From assembly GCA_038496445.1 (NCBI GenBank), contig JALMLS010000323.1, positions 88,233-152,232 of the forward strand: a stretch of 64,000 nucleotides of DNA, given 5' to 3'. The translations under genes and the position numbers were made by a program. Shown here piece by piece: positions 1 through 10,335 of this stretch. The stretch comes from Trichosphaerium sp. ATCC 40318 (taxonomy: Eukaryota > Discosea > Flabellinia > Trichosidae). Positions within the stretch are counted from its first letter, which is position 1. Every line of letters starts with the position of its first letter. The notes below the pieces were generated by a model. That model did not search any database, was not told the DNA's origin, and was given only the letters and a program-made list of their open reading frames with translations.

Positions 1-938
1 ATCCTGCTGCTCTTTTACGTGTTGGTCCTGAGACAACCATAACATGCAGTAAAGCTACAGCATATATTCTTACTGATAACAACACCCTCTATGCTTGTGG
101 AACCAACCACGACGGGCAATATGGTAATGAAACCTCCCAAGCCAAAGTATCTTGTTTATTCACTTCTTTTTTTTTTAGGCCTTCCTGTCGGTAGAGGTGG
201 AACAGGTGATTTTGAGTGCAGCTTTATGAAGCTTGATTTCTTTGATGATATTGATATCGAAAAAGTCACATCACACAGCGACCATACATTGGTATTCACA
301 ACAGGTAACATCACAAAGAAAAAAAAAAAATCATCCAAGCTATCAGTAACTTTTTGACTAAATTTGCAACAAACTGGTTAGTCCTACCTACCTAGTATTC
401 CAGTTGTCACTTATACGTGTACTTTGGTTTGTGCTTTAAAGGGTAAACTAATACCAAGTTCTGAAAAATGAGTGCGGAAGGAGCTTGTGGACAAGTCTTC
501 CGTTTCTCTCGGACGAAATCTTTAGTTTTCGCATATTTTTTTAAGGACATTTATTTGTTGACTTGCTCACTTACTGATATACGTTTATTAGATAACCAGA
601 TTTACGCCATGGGTATGGGCGAACAGTATCGTAATGGTAGCGGAAGAACAAGAGATCTCAGGACTCCAGCCTTGATTGCTCCATGCGTAGATAGACCTAT
701 CATTGATGCTTACGCTGGTGGTCTTAATTCATTTATACTTGTTGATGATAGCGGACGTAAAATGGATTACGGTGAATTTGAAGATGACGAACCTCCTTCT
801 GAGGAAGTTGAAGAGGATTTTGAGGAGTTTGATGATGAAATTCCAGATGCTAATGCAGTGGAGAAGGATGAACCTGCTGCTGTTGTTCATACCGCAGCTG
901 GTGAGACCGGTATGGGTTTCTGGGGCAGCAAAATGTAA
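1..938 (+). CDS. RCC1-repeat protein, 3' part
   Basis: This is the C-terminal part of a gene that begins before the window. Inferred exons are 1-123, 179-304, 459-494 and 592-938. The reading phase agrees at every join. RCC1 blade signatures are visible: YACGTNHDGQYG, SDHTLVFTT and NQIYAMGMGEQYRNGSG. RCC1 repeats form a seven-bladed beta-propeller used by Ran exchange factors and by many unrelated regulators, so the exact role cannot be fixed from this fragment. The C-terminus is very acidic (residues DDEPPSEEVEEDFEEFDDE) and ends in MGFWGSKM. The third exon, of only 36 nt, is the least certain. The protein is probably cytoplasmic or nuclear, because no membrane segment is seen in the visible part. 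Confidence 0.75.
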
Positions 939-1150
939 AAAAAAAAGAAAGAAAAACAGAAATAAATAAAAAAATTACAACGCCTTAGTGATATTGTTTC
1001 TCCTTGTTCTTTGCGAGCTTCAGAACTAGTAAATGACAACATCAAGGGCTACGCTAGAGCCACTAGACGTTGATGTCTTCCTCCCAATATTGTCTGGTTT
1101 GATGAATCGTGAAAATGAGTAGTAGTATGAGGTAAAGGATAGGTTCTAAT

Positions 1151-1984
1151 TCAAGATTCCCAAGGATCCTTCCATCCGTTTTTCTTCTTTTCCAAGTAGT
1201 ATGTATTAAAAGGAGCTGAACTACATGAATGATCTTCAATAAGAAACACACCTATAACTGCCTTTGATATAGGTGATATACAATGAATAAGGTAACATTT
1301 AGTCTCTCCATTATCGTACTTAAGACACGTGAGGTTTTTCAATCCCCACATGTTTTTTTCTGTAACTTCTTCTAAACTCTTCAACATCTCAGGTTTGTTC
1401 ACGTGTTCTGAGAAAGCTTTTAAATCTATTTCACTAAACAGATCTATATCCTCTTCATACTTAAAAGTAAACCTCTTGAACAGGTTCATCAGTGCGTGTT
1501 CTTCGTTGTCATCTTCTTTTAAAGATAAATAAAATGGAGTGAACTTTGGTACATCAAGGCAACCATAGAACGCAAATTCAAAGTCATCTAGATGAGCAGC
1601 AAGCGACGTAGCTATCTTCTGGTTATCACATCTTTCCTGCCAGAGTTCTAAATCTCCTTCCACAATCCAAAGGACTCCGCGCTGTGCCTCAGCACGTATG
1701 TCGTATTCACCAGTCGCTGCTACTTCTAAAACTGCCTCATATCCGAGAATTTCGGCATCTTTAATAAAATCCCAAATACCGTTGTTGCGAATGAAACCCT
1801 TGTCGGTGGCAATGTAAAGAGAGATATACATATGTCTCCAGTACAGCACACGTGACTTGATAAACTGTTCGTAGAACTTCGAGAGCGCCAAATGCGTATA
1901 AACGGATGCCTTGTCAGTGTTGTAATCCAGAATAAGCATTATGATCTCTTTAGGAAGTTGTTTTAATGTTGCTAGGTGGTCCAT
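1151..1984 (-). CDS. Single-exon F-box-like protein
   Basis: An uninterrupted reading frame of 277 aa begins with an F-box-like segment: LKQLPKEIIMLILDY, then a short helix-rich stretch ending near LYWRHMYISLY. F-box proteins bind Skp1 and bring substrates to SCF ubiquitin ligases. The remainder is acidic and helical, with no substrate-binding repeat that I recognise. The gene lacks introns, unlike most neighbours. Three other F-box genes lie in this window (2724, 5907 and 35684), which suggests an expanded family. The F-box match is degenerate, so the domain call is moderate, while the gene call itself is firm from length and codon regularity. Confidence 0.6.
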   Translation of the reverse strand: MDHLATLKQLPKEIIMLILDYNTDKASVYTHLALSKFYEQFIKSRVLYWRHMYISLYIATDKGFIRNNGIWDFIKDAEILGYEAVLEVAATGEYDIRAEAQRGVLWIVEGDLELWQERCDNQKIATSLAAHLDDFEFAFYGCLDVPKFTPFYLSLKEDDNEEHALMNLFKRFTFKYEEDIDLFSEIDLKAFSEHVNKPEMLKSLEEVTEKNMWGLKNLTCLKYDNGETKCYLIHCISPISKAVIGVFLIEDHSCSSAPFNTYYLEKKKNGWKDPWES

Positions 1985-2406
1985 TTGTACTCTTTCTCTA
2001 GTTTATGGTTTTAAGTCCTTGTATCTCCTAAGAACGTGCTGGAACAAATTGTAGAAAGTCCTCTACAAACGCTGTTTGTTGCGTACTACTCCCAGTAACG
2101 AACACTGTCGTTGGATCTAAACTGCAATCTGTTTCCTAACCGTCTCAAAGGACTACCCTTTTTGGGGACTAGCGATCTCATGTGATCCTTTACTCCCAAA
2201 AGATCGTCTCGCTGTTTTCAGCGAGCCATATATTTTGTGAACTTCATCACTATAAAACGCTACAATATTTCAACACTGTCTTTGGCTGAGCTGAGCTGAG
2301 CTTCGCATGCCCTTAAAATTCTTATGTAAATTAGGAAGCAACCAATGGCAATGACAATGACTTTTTAACCGGGTGCTATCTCGTTGAATAGTAGATATAA
2401 ACAAAT

Positions 2407-2476
2407 GGGACAATGGTGTAACGGAAGCACATGGCATTGAAGGTGCTGCAGTTCAGGTTCGATTCCTGGTTGTCCT
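2407..2476 (+). tRNA. tRNA-Phe (GAA)
   Basis: A complete cloverleaf can be folded. The acceptor GGGACAA pairs with TTGTCCT, with a G-U first pair. The D stem is GTGT/GCAC, the anticodon stem TGGCA/TGCTG carries loop TTGAAGG, and the T stem surrounds TTCGATT. The anticodon is GAA with G at position 37, as expected for tRNA-Phe. The three other copies in the window end in TTGTCCC, so this copy has one weakened acceptor pair. It lies 9 nt upstream of a tRNA-Leu, and the two are probably one Pol III transcription unit because no T run separates them. Confidence 0.8.
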
Positions 2477-2485
2477 ACATACCTT

Positions 2486-2571
2486 GCAGAGGTGCTCGAA
2501 TTGGTTAATGAGGTTGTGTTCAAGACACAATGTGATGAAAATCACGTGTGGGTTCGAGTCCCACTCTCTGC
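2486..2571 (+). tRNA. tRNA-Leu (CAA)
   Basis: This is a class II tRNA with a long variable arm (TGTGATGAAAATCACG). The acceptor GCAGAGG pairs with TCTCTGC. The anticodon stem TTGTG/CACAA carries loop TTCAAGA, giving anticodon CAA (Leu, UUG codon). The T arm is GTGGG-TTCGAGT-CCCAC. It is followed immediately by seven T residues, a Pol III terminator. It forms a tandem pair with the tRNA-Phe just upstream. Confidence 0.88.
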
Positions 2572-2723
2572 ATTTTTTTGACATTGTTCAATACAATAAA
2601 GTAGACGCCAAACATGCTAAACACTATCGACAAAAGCCTTTTTGAAACTATTTTACAAGCGCCTGCTATCTTTTTGTCAAATAAAGTCAATTCTGACTTG
2701 GTCTGCCTTTGTACACAACGAAA

Positions 2724-3892
2724 ATGAGCGACAGAGAGAATTCTACAAAACCGCTAGCTTATCCATACGTTTTGTGTAGTAGTAGCGTTTTTTGCTTACC
2801 ACCAGAGATTATGGTTGAAATTCTAGCGCAATTGGGTCTTTGCGACCTTGCTGCGTTTGGTTCCACGTGTAGACATTGCTGTGAAGTACATTTACTTGTA
2901 CAATATTCAAAAGTACGCAAAACGTGCTTAATCCGCCATTATTAACTAGGTGGATTAGGTAGCCAATGATTACCGTTATACTGCAGTCAAGTTGCCTCAT
3001 TCATTCCAACACATATCCAGCTGTGGTGTGTTGTCCACAGGGGAGGTACAGTGCTAGTTACGGTTTGTGCAGCTCATTTTTGGTTCTTCTAGATTGTTGT
3101 AGTTGACTATAGTGCACGTTCCCTTTGGCTTATAAATGGTAAAGAAATTGTGAATATTGCAAGAAGTAGATCACGTGAAAGTATGGAAATAAGCATCATA
3201 AAGTTTTTCACATTAATTTTGTTTCTTTTCAGGATTAGCACCTGCATGTTGTGCCATTGCTCCAGATGATAGCATAGTTCTCACTGATTGCAATCATTTT
3301 ATTAAGCGTATTAATCCTGAGAAAACAGAGATAAAAACAATTGCTGGTGTAAAAAATAGTAAGGTAGGTTCTGGTTGCCTTTGGTTTCCAAGTGGTATTT
3401 GTTTTGATGTTGATGGGAATATGTTGATTTGTAATGAGAACAAAAACCAAATCTTAAAGTTATATCCTTCAGGTGAACTAGAAACTGTACTAGCTGCCAA
3501 AGCCAGACTCAATTTATTCAAACTAAAACAAATTGCATGTGATAGATCAAACAAAGTGTACGTACAAGCCTTTACAATATACATTTCAAACCCACAAACA
3601 CTCTAGGTATTTTACATGGGATGTATGTATTTATACCTACAAAGGAGATATGATAATAGAAGTATACAAGCACAAACAAGTAATCTATGGACTTGCTATA
3701 GATAGATATGGTGACTTATATTTTGGAGTACAGCGCAGGGCAGGTGTTTTCAAGTTATGTATGAACAATCCAAAGAATCTTGCTGTTCGATTGAATATAA
3801 AACCGGAGATACCAAGTGTTTCTGCGATGCACTATAGTAATGGCACTTTGTATGTGTGCAGTAAAAGCGAGGTGCACAAGATAAGATTATAA
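2724..3892 (+). CDS. F-box protein with NHL/SMP30-like propeller
   Basis: Proposed exons are 2724-2885, 3093-3138, 3233-3557 and 3607-3892. The last three joins are supported by phase and by repeat continuity, for example IVVVDYSARSLWLING reading on into LAPACCAIAPDDSIVL. The N-terminus has a clear F-box, with SVFCLPPEIMVEILAQLGLC near residues 24-43. It is followed by NHL-like blades: WFPSGICFDVDGNMLICNEN, then IYGLAIDRYGDLYFGV and MHYSNGTLYVCSKSEV. NHL blades usually bind protein or RNA, so this is probably an SCF substrate receptor. The end of exon 1 (GAA, then gtacat) is the weakest join. Introns here use GTAC donors, and the third (3139-3232) contains a CACGTG. Confidence 0.72.
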
Positions 3893-4132
3893 AACGACAA
3901 ATTCCGCATTTGTTTCTCTGAATTATAAAGACTTTAGTCAATGTTAGTTTTATTCCCTGTACTTCGCTCTATCAGCTCGCTAAATATCTGAGTACAGCAG
4001 ATTAACATTAGGCTAAGTAATTGCGCAAGGTAAAACAAGAATACAAAGCGTTTAGTACAAACAGCAAGCAGGCTGATCCAACTCCGTTATTGATTAGTTT
4101 ACAATACATAACACTTACAATTAAAGCATATT

Positions 4133-4594
4133 ATGGCGTCAAACAATGGCACTGCCTTACCACAGCTTGGTTGGAGGGAAAATGCTTCAATACCTGAATT
4201 AGGGATTGATTGTATATCAGCGAAGGTAGATACAGGCGCAAGAACGTCATCTCTTGATATAGATAGTGTCACTGAGTTTTCAAAGGACGGGAAGCAGATG
4301 TTGAAGATTAAATTACGTCCTTGTAAAAAAATCAAGTTTTCTTCAAAACAAGTTGTCGTACCATTGCATGATAAGAGGTCTGTGAAGAATTCAGGTGGTA
4401 TTTCTCAAATTAGATATGTTATAAGCACGTATGTTGTGATTGGAGACAAGAGAACAAAAGCTGAGCTTACACTTGCAAAAAGGAAGAATATGATTTTTCC
4501 AATGTTGATTGGGCGTACAACACTTTGTGGTAACTATGTTGTAAACCCTTCTCTTTCGTATAATATGGGTGATCCGAAGAAGTCTTTTGATTGA
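4133..4594 (+). CDS. RimK-associated retropepsin-fold 'zinc protease' (PF05618-like)
   Basis: This intronless 153-aa frame matches the bacterial and archaeal family annotated as ATP-dependent zinc protease or RimB/RloA-like (COG4067). Visible family marks are the GWREN start, PELGIDCISAKVDTGARTSS with the retropepsin-like DTGA core, ISQIRYVI, and MIFPMLIGRTTLCGNYVVNP near the end. The family has an aspartic-protease-like fold and in bacteria often sits beside RimK-type ATP-grasp ligases. No RimK gene is present here. The length is the full family length. The lack of introns and the bacterial family suggest acquisition by horizontal transfer, but the flanks are ordinary host DNA. The cellular role in this organism is unknown. 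Confidence 0.8.
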   Translation: MASNNGTALPQLGWRENASIPELGIDCISAKVDTGARTSSLDIDSVTEFSKDGKQMLKIKLRPCKKIKFSSKQVVVPLHDKRSVKNSGGISQIRYVISTYVVIGDKRTKAELTLAKRKNMIFPMLIGRTTLCGNYVVNPSLSYNMGDPKKSFD

Positions 4595-5906
4595 TAGTAT
4601 TTTGTATGCGACGTTGTTGGGTGACTGAAGTAAAAAACAATGACAATTTAGTCTAACACAAAGGTGTTTTTTTGAAGAAATTTGTTTTGTTGAAGTCTTT
4701 TTACTGACTCTGTAAAAAGTACTTATTACCGACCTCGCTCGTTTTTACTTGGAACACAATGTTATTGGATAGCTTGATTTTGGAGAAGTCGTTCGATGTG
4801 GAAATGTGTTTTTTTTTAAATACAGTGGCATGTACAATGTTTCTTTACCTCGATCAAGATAAAATATCGTCACAATGTGGCATTAGGTTCAAGGACGCCT
4901 ATAAATAAATCATTACGATTCTTTTTGATTCAAAGAGTGATCTATTACCTCCAATCGGATCTATAAAGTGTAAAAAGAATCTATCCCTACAACAAGCATT
5001 CTGTTAGACGCCAAAAACAATAAAAAGTTGCCTCACTAACCTTGAAATCTCTGGAATCTTTATAACCTTCTCTAAATACATTTGTAACCCCCAACGGCGC
5101 GTGTCTATAAATCCTCTTTTGAATTTCCCGATAGCTTTTTTCTTTGGCAAGTGTGGCACGTGAGAAACAACGTATGGCTCTTTTTTTAACTTAAAAAAAC
5201 CAACGATAAGCAAAAAAAAGACTTTAACGAGGATCGTTTTGTACCTGTTTATGTAGATAATTAAACTCGCTATATCGACGCTCTATATGTAAGCTTGCAC
5301 AACTGCATGTAAACTCTATGAAGAATACCTTTATTTATGGGTTATGGAGTACAAAAAATAAAAAAGGATATAATTTTTTGTTTTACAATGTGCCGCTTCA
5401 CATGCACGTGCGTTTAGTAATAACGTACGGTGAATTTTTCCTTGTGTTGTTTCACAATACGAGCGCTTGATATTTGCACTCTTCCTATTTTGTCCGTGCC
5501 ATCTTTTAATTTTCTCAATAGATCTACAGGAACATCGTCGCTGGGAACTGATTGTTTGAGCATGAAAAGGTACGAGTTTGTTTTTGTAAGTCAAAATTTG
5601 TCTTCACACTTTCTTTCAAATGTGAGCTCAGTGATGGATTGAGTTACTTGTAGTTAAATAGGACATTACACTAGCTGTATTTGAAGTAATCATGCTGATA
5701 AGAGTTTAGATACTCTTTGAGTACAACATACTTATTATGCATGTTTCAAATCGTTCAAATACTCTACTTTTTTTCCCTCACAGAAACGCCTTGCGTTTTA
5801 ATTGGCTTATAAAAACTGTATTTTCAAGGAGCAAAAAAGTAGGATTGAGGTGGCAAGAACTGTATCTTCTTTCATTTTTTTTTATTAACTCACAACAACG
5901 ATAAAA
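4595..5906. other. Intergenic stretch without a convincing gene
   Basis: No frame here shows recognisable protein character. The best small frame lies on the minus strand at 5414-5563 (49 aa, starting MLKQSVPSDDVPVDLL and ending EKFTVRYY). It has coding-like composition but no family that I recognise and could be an exon of an unseen gene. The rest is A/T-rich with several T runs and two CACGTG hexamers. Confidence 0.3.
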
Positions 5907-8803
5907 TCATCGATGAAATAATTGTTCTTCTTTTGCTAATACAGTAGCAAACCATCCATGTGTTTCTTTTAAACTATTATTCTCCGGAAAAAGCTTACAT
6001 AATACACGTAAATGAGCGCTCTCAGCACGTAGATTATCAGCAGTGCAATGAGAGTTTACCATCTCTTGTAAATACTGTTTACCGCTCTTTGAATCCTCAC
6101 GTAGTAACGCAACGTGTGCTGGCTGAGCATAACGAGAAGGACGAATCTACAAAAAAGTAAAGGACTACAACTACGCAAAAGCTTAAATTACCTCTGGTTC
6201 CGCTTTAGCTACCTCTAGGCAATCACGTAGTAGCTCATCGCCCTCTTTTTTCTTGTTTGTAACATAAAGAATAATACCAAGCCAGAACAGTATACGAGAC
6301 GTTTTCTTACGGCTAACCTTATTCGCTTCTTGAATATCATACCTTGCTTTTGTTTTCTCGCCGATAGCTAAACACCGAGTAGTCAGTTTACCGCTACGCA
6401 GAAAAAGAGAGGAATTCCCAACAAATGTAAGAAGGGAACTACTACGTACTCAAGTGAAGTAAACCACGCCAAAACAATGAAGTTTCATCAGCACGCATTG
6501 TGACTGCTTTATCAAGGTCTTGCATTGATTCTTCGTATTTTTCACGTTCCAGTGTTATAGCCGCACGCCATACATAATAACCGGCGTTTTGGGGTTGTAG
6601 AGATATAGCCTGAGCAAATATAAGTCAAAAATAGAAGAAAAAAAATGCAAGTTAAGAAAAAATCAAGAACACGTGTTAAGATATTGAGTGAAAAAACACA
6701 AGTTTTTTGTTGACGCGTTCACAATAAGTTACAAGTTGAAGATGTTACTATTGCAAATCGTGTACGGTACCTTTGTGAAATCAAGGTATGATTCTTCAAA
6801 TGCTCCTGCTCCATAAAGCATTACTCCTCTACTTTGGTAATGTGATGGAAATCCTCCATCTTTGTCAATCGAAGAGTTGATATCCTTCATCGCGGCTTTG
6901 TAATCACGGAAATGCCTGGAGACAAAGTAAATAATTTTTAAAACACCCCGAAAAGTTGTAGTTCCATTTACCAATAAATAAGAGCCCTATGAAAAAGATT
7001 AGATACTTGCTTACATAAATATTTGATTGTGGTTTCTCCAAAAAACAAGAAAAAACATTTTTAAATTTTGTGTATGCAAAGATGTTTTGTTTTTGTACCT
7101 ATACGCATGATCTATATTATCTCCAGTCAGGGCAATAGCTTTATTAAAGTCTAACCAAATCAGATACACAAAAAAAAGTGCACAACGGAAAAAATTTCTT
7201 CTCCTTTCACGTACCTGCCAATGCCTTCTTCATTTCGTTCATCTCACGCAATATTCTGCCTACAATGTACAAGTAAGAATTACATTTGTTTAATATACAA
7301 ATAAACTAAGGCTTTGGTAAGGAGGTACCTCTAAAGTGATAGTACAAAGAGTTTGAAGGCGAACTCTCGATTGCCTTATTGAAATCAGAAAGTGCCAATT
7401 TAGTTCTTCCTACAGGTTCAATTTAGCTTTAAATACATGTAAATAATGCTCATTACCTGTAAAATGATATATACGTCCACGTAAGCAATAACCTACAACT
7501 GTCAGTGAGTAAAAAAAATCAAAAACTACAAATGCTTGTTTCGTTTTGTTAAGAAAAATGAACTGTACATTCTGAGTCTTCCGGGGACATAGCCAAAGCA
7601 ATCTCAACGTATTGAAGAGCTTTTACAAAATTCTCAAGATCCAAGTACAAATAGGACAAGCAAAGATAGGTATAGAGGGACGGCTTCTACAAAAAAAACA
7701 TTAAAACTTTTTTTTACTGTTTTTCAAGATAGTACCACTTCCAAGGATTTATAATAGTACTCCATAGCTAGTTCAGTGTTAGCCTCTTCTTTAGCCCAAT
7801 TCCCAAGCTGTCTCCACATTGATTCATTATTAGGTTGTGCTTTAATAATTTCGCGTATATCTGCTTCAGCGAGCTTTAACAAGAAAAATATTAGCAGTAT
7901 GATCTTTTTTTGTTTATTTTGGTAGTTTTTTGTTCGTTGACATACCTTCTTTTTATTCATATCGCGGTAGAGCAAAGCACGTTGGTACAAGAAGTCATAT
8001 ATACGTTTTTTTTCTGTAGTACACCGAAGGGTAAGTACACAAGATTGATCTTTTTGTGGAAAATTGGTAATTTTTTGGATTTTTTTTTTTTTTGGTAATA
8101 GAATCGTACCTCGTTTTTGCTCCTCTATTGTATCATTAAGAGCGCCAAGAGCCATTTCATAATGCTTAAGTTCTTTGTGTTGTTGATAGTGACTAGTGTA
8201 AAAAAAGATCAAAGTTAGCTATGACCAATTTAAACAAGACAGTGAGCGGTTTTGGTCACACCTCTGACAAAAAGTGACGTGATTTTTGTTACCGATTATT
8301 TTTTTTTTTGGTTGGTTTGCCAAAAAATCACGTTAAAAATTACGCTTACGCTTGTAAATTCGCTTTCCCTTTCTTTAACAGCTTAAATTTGTTGTGTACT
8401 TCTATGTACTTTTCACGCCAATCCGTAAATCTAAAAATCGAATTAACGACAGAGAAATGGACCGGTGGTATTGTTTATACGCACTTTCCGATACGCCACG
8501 TTACGTTATACGCGTTTTTGTATTGCACATGCCATAAACTGCCTGACTTTGTAAGTTGATACCATTGAACCGACACAAGCGCAGCGATACCCTCATAGTC
8601 ACATAAGTAAAGTGGTAGAATAATGAATTGTGTAGTACCAGGTTCTGCGGCGATAAAAACTCAAATATCCTCACTACGAGCTCAGGAGGGAGCATCCAAG
8701 CCACAGTGGAATTACAACAAGGGCTTGAAGACTCTGGCGTAGGTTTCAACTTACAAAGGCTATTAAACTTGTCTTTGAGGTTTCTAATGACAGGTAGAGA
8801 CAT
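5907..8803 (-). CDS. F-box / tetratricopeptide-repeat protein
   Basis: This multi-exon gene has its start at 8803 and its stop at 5907-5909. Exon 1 (8803-8639) carries the F-box MLPPELVVRIFEFLSPQNL. It joins in phase to GIAALVSVQWYQLTKSGSLW at 8591, then to FTDWREKYIEVHNKF. A join ending ...KANLQA leads into a long TPR region. Helical TPR signatures include NESMWRQLGNWAKEEANTEL, KPSLYTYLCLSYLYLDLENF, YCLRGRIYHFTGN, FPSHYQSRGVMLYGAGAFEE and NAGYYVWRAAITLEREKYEE. The last exon ends AKEEQLFHR. The protein is predicted to be an SCF adaptor whose TPR superhelix holds substrate. It diverges from the INO80C gene over a short shared promoter (8804-8964). Exon borders in the middle were not all resolved. 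Confidence 0.75.
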
Positions 8804-8964
8804 CAGTCACGTAGAAGAGTTTCTTTATCTCGTTTATGTCAAGTGAGTAGCCAAGTGTACGGTCGGGCTGCGAGTAATGCGTTTGAACGTGTTTGAAACT
8901 ACTAGTGACGTTAAGCGAGATCGAAGTGGGGCTACATTTACAAGTGAATGCTACAGCGAGGCTA

Positions 8965-9396
8965 ATGGAGAGACCTCCGTCTCCAGTGTACGGTTTACAA
9001 GGGGAAGCATGGCAAAAGCGGTTAATAGTAATTAATGAACAAATTGAAAAGCGCAAAGCAGCCGCAAGGGAAAAAAATAAGCCTCTGTACCCTTGGAAGA
9101 ACCCAGATTGGCCTCAAATAAAAAAGAAAAAGAAGGGCAGCAAGCACTGGCCGAAACTTACAAAAATGCTTAAAGAACGCGGCTCCGAAGGCTATAAAAA
9201 CTTGTCCGCGCCTCCATCGCTTTTACCCGCGAAAAAGTACTGTGACATAACTGGCTTGGCAGCACCTTACACAGATCCTCAAACAAAGCTGAATTACGCA
9301 GCCGCAGATATTTTTTATTATATAAGACAAAATTTAAATACTCAGGCTGTACAAGAGCATTTAGATGTACGAAAGGCAGGCTCTTTATTGAAGTGA
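8965..9396 (+). CDS. INO80C: INO80 chromatin-remodelling complex subunit Ies6/INO80C
   Basis: This is a single-exon gene. An upstream in-frame ATG exists at 8893, but MERPPSPVYG at 8965 is the more natural start. The C-terminal half is a YL1_C domain: KYCDITGLAAPYTDPQTKLN, then the tail ending VQEHLDVRKAGSLL. Before it comes WKNPDWPQIKKKKKGSKHW, matching the Ies6/INO80C conserved block that precedes the domain, and SAPPSLLPAKKYC. Ies6 binds Arp5 and couples it to the INO80 ATPase for nucleosome sliding. The length (about 143 aa) fits INO80C. It sits head-to-head with the F-box/TPR gene. Confidence 0.88.
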   Translation: MERPPSPVYGLQGEAWQKRLIVINEQIEKRKAAAREKNKPLYPWKNPDWPQIKKKKKGSKHWPKLTKMLKERGSEGYKNLSAPPSLLPAKKYCDITGLAAPYTDPQTKLNYAAADIFYYIRQNLNTQAVQEHLDVRKAGSLLK

Positions 9397-9540
9397 TAAC
9401 GCTGCCATGTCCAAAAGGCGTGACACATGTCATCAAAGGCATTTTGACATCCACACAGGACAAATGTAATTTTACAAATGTTTTGACAAGCGTTGAAAAT
9501 AAAAAATAAAACATTAAAAATAGTGACCCACAACCAACAC

Positions 9541-10335
9541 ATGAGACTTGCATTGCTCCTTATCGCTATATTTTGTTTATTCGCGTTTTCGAACTGTGAT
9601 GACGCTGCTGAACCAGTTGACGACGCAAAACCTCAAGAAACTGACACTAGCGAAACAGAAGCAGTAGAAGAAGGTAAGTTGTACTGTCTAGACTAAATCG
9701 GTGTTATTTTTACTCTCAATTTAGCTGTACCGATTCCAACGGATGCGGAAATAAAGAAAATGCGTGTTAAACAATTAAAACAATTTATAGCAGAACGTGG
9801 CGCTAAATGTGCTGGTACGCTCTTATTTCACCCAATTGCACCCTCTCAAACGGGACAGGATGCGCTGAAAAATCTCATCTTGTCGCCAAAGCCATCGAAG
9901 TAAAAAATGATCCTTTAGTAGCAAAAGAGGAACCAGAGAAACCCAAAACAATGGAAATGGATGGTAAGAAAGCTTGGTTTCCCTTCTCTCCGGTTTCTTA
10001 ACACTAGTACAAGATGAGAAGCTCCAAGAGATCTTAGAGGCATTAAAAAAGCAAAACAAGGAGAAAAAAAGCATGAGAGAACAACTACGTAACGCTGGTA
10101 TTAATATTGGTGAAGAGAAAGACCAAGTGGACATTGAAGATATAATAAACAAGATGGAGAATAACAAAGGTAATACCTCCTTATTGGGAGTAGATAACAA
10201 CTTTGATAACAACGACAAAAACCCATTACAGATCTTCATCTTTTTTCCCTTTGTACTTACAATCTTTGTTTTATAGCAGCCGAGAAAGATGTTGAAGGAA
10301 AGGAAGAAGAAGATGGTGAAAGTGTAGAGCTGTAA
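9541..10335 (+). CDS. Secretory-pathway protein with MANF/ARMET-like SAP domain
   Basis: Five phase-consistent exons were found: 9541-9673, 9725-9814, 9859-9963, 10008-10169 and 10277-10335. An N-terminal signal peptide (MRLALLLIAIFCLFAFSNC) is followed by an acidic linker. Then comes a SAP-like motif, IKKMRVKQLKQFIAERGAKC, reading across an intron into GCAEKSHLVAKAIEV. This resembles the C-terminal domain of MANF/CDNF-type ER proteins, although the saposin-like N-terminal domain of MANF is absent. A charged coiled coil follows (QEILEALKKQNKEKKSMREQ), and the acidic C-terminus ends ESVEL. The protein is probably ER luminal or secreted. The function is inferred only from the domain. Confidence 0.65.

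Noticed and set aside
5414-5563. 49-aa minus-strand frame (MLKQSVPSDDVPVDLL...)
   Set aside because: Protein-like composition but no recognised family and no neighbouring exons. Kept only as a remark in the intergenic entry.
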